Origin: Chytridium lagenaria
Lineage: Eukaryota > Chytridiomycota > Chytridiomycetes > Chytridiales > Chytridiaceae
Length of the DNA: 64,000 nucleotides
Reading direction: 5' to 3'
Assembly: GCA_025449115.1 (NCBI GenBank)
Contig: JAHLKC010000172.1
Coordinates: forward strand, 1-64,000
In this document: positions 63,701 through 64,000 of the stretch, in pieces
Position numbering within the stretch: position 1 is the first letter of the stretch
Layout of the letters: each line of letters starts with the position of its first letter
Notes under the pieces: generated by a model
Seen by the model: only the letters and a program-made list of their open reading frames with translations
Told to the model about the DNA's origin: nothing
The model's database searches: none
Position numbers and translations under genes: made by a program

Positions 63701-64000
63701 CTACCTTTTTGACAACGCCCATACACAACTCTGCTGACCCTCCGCCAATCTGGACCTCGCACCTCTCAAGTTTCCCTGTTCTCGGCCAAGGCCGCCGTCA
63801 CCGTATCATCGCTTCCGGTTCACACTACACCGCCACCAGTTTAGAGCCTTGATCTGCTGGATGTTAGGGAGGGTCTCTTACCACCAACCCTGCCTTAACT
63901 GTGACAATGATACACCCGGTAACCGCGAGCATACGGTCGAATGCACGGGAGCCAATGTTCTTCTCGCTGCCGCCTTTCCGCAACTTGCTCCATCAATACG
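60738..64000 (+). CDS. LINE ORF2: endonuclease and reverse transcriptase (partial, frame-broken)
   Basis: Endonuclease: FWNAQGLSGKADLLTD, DLIAVAETWLSP (catalytic Glu), SPIVVIGDFNARMG (Asp/Asn pair) at 60760-61230. The linker is badly broken (61270-61800). Reverse transcriptase from about 62150: NREIVNYRPISLISVIRKLF, GGFRAQRSCLDQVFNLHE, KTMYLDIKAAYDTVDRRLLW (first catalytic Asp), INSLFLADDTTILSTTLD (ADD box at about 62935). Thumb/C-terminal region: FIRPLVEYGLALRPLSS (about 63268). Near the window end, CLNCDNDTPGNREHTVEC (about 63895-63950) is the C-terminal zinc knuckle. Nicks target DNA and copies element RNA onto it. Multiple frame breaks make this copy unlikely to be active unless they are sequence errors. 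Confidence 0.82.

Larger units (their letters stand above)
58661..64000 (+). mobile_element. LINE (non-LTR) retrotransposon, 3' end beyond window
   Basis: ORF1 with zinc ribbon and RRM-like segment (58661-60737), then ORF2 with an apurinic-type endonuclease, reverse transcriptase and C-terminal zinc knuckle (60738 to the window end). No LTR. The order endonuclease-RT-CCHC places it among APE-type LINEs. Many frame shifts break ORF2. Confidence 0.88.

Noticed and set aside
1..64000. CRISPR arrays, bacterial operons, ribosome binding sites, rRNA genes
   Set aside because: No regularly spaced repeat array, no rRNA-like sequence, and introns with GT-AG ends throughout show this is eukaryotic nuclear DNA.

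Overview
The window reads as nuclear DNA of a fungus, most likely an early-diverging (zoosporic) lineage. It encodes a velvet-domain regulator and a fungal Frizzled/Smoothened-like seven-helix receptor, both with short GT-AG introns, and two Munc13-like exocytosis proteins. It is also loaded with tyrosine-recombinase (DIRS-order) retrotransposons beside Copia and LINE elements. The lineage is inferred from gene content only; no rRNA or other marker gene is present.

Left third (1-19.1 kb) is gene-dense. A partial minus-strand gene with a Frizzled-like cysteine-rich segment runs off the left edge. Two tandem plus-strand paralogues (1.8-8.9 and 9.4-15.6 kb) follow, with the order disordered N-terminus, C2, MUN/MHD1, C2, MHD2 and seven matching intron positions. 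Then comes a minus-strand fungal Frizzled-like 7TM receptor (16.5-19.1 kb). The receptor and FZ-like genes would act at the cell surface, the Munc13-like pair in vesicle priming or membrane traffic.

Middle (20-28.6 kb): a 4.55-kb element with very long terminal inverted repeats full of CATC-type minisatellite has no recognisable transposase and carries tRNA-like B-box motifs near its inner ends. Next to it is a five-exon minus-strand velvet gene (24.8-27.4 kb) whose domain is interrupted by Tyr/Pro-rich and Ser/Arg-rich insertions.

28.6-48.2 kb: two different DIRS-order elements (gag, RT-RNase H, tyrosine recombinase) flank a small gene island: a polytopic membrane protein, small hypothetical proteins, a small single-pass membrane protein, and a coiled-coil protein with a PD-(D/E)XK nuclease core. 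The second element (41.77-48.16 kb) shows complete split direct repeats (A1 ... B1-A2 ... B2), the Ngaro/PAT-type arrangement, and two apparent introns.

Right part (48.2-64 kb) is a retroelement cluster: a minus-strand Copia element with two LTRs, a 5-bp target duplication and an apparent intron in pol; a truncated plus-strand Copia element immediately downstream; and a LINE (zinc-ribbon ORF1, endonuclease, reverse transcriptase) running off the right edge.

Reading frames in nearly all genes, host and transposon alike, are broken by single-base shifts that often fall in homopolymers. This looks more like uncorrected long-read assembly error than pseudogenisation of every gene, so CDS spans below bracket exons and frame breaks rather than single open frames.
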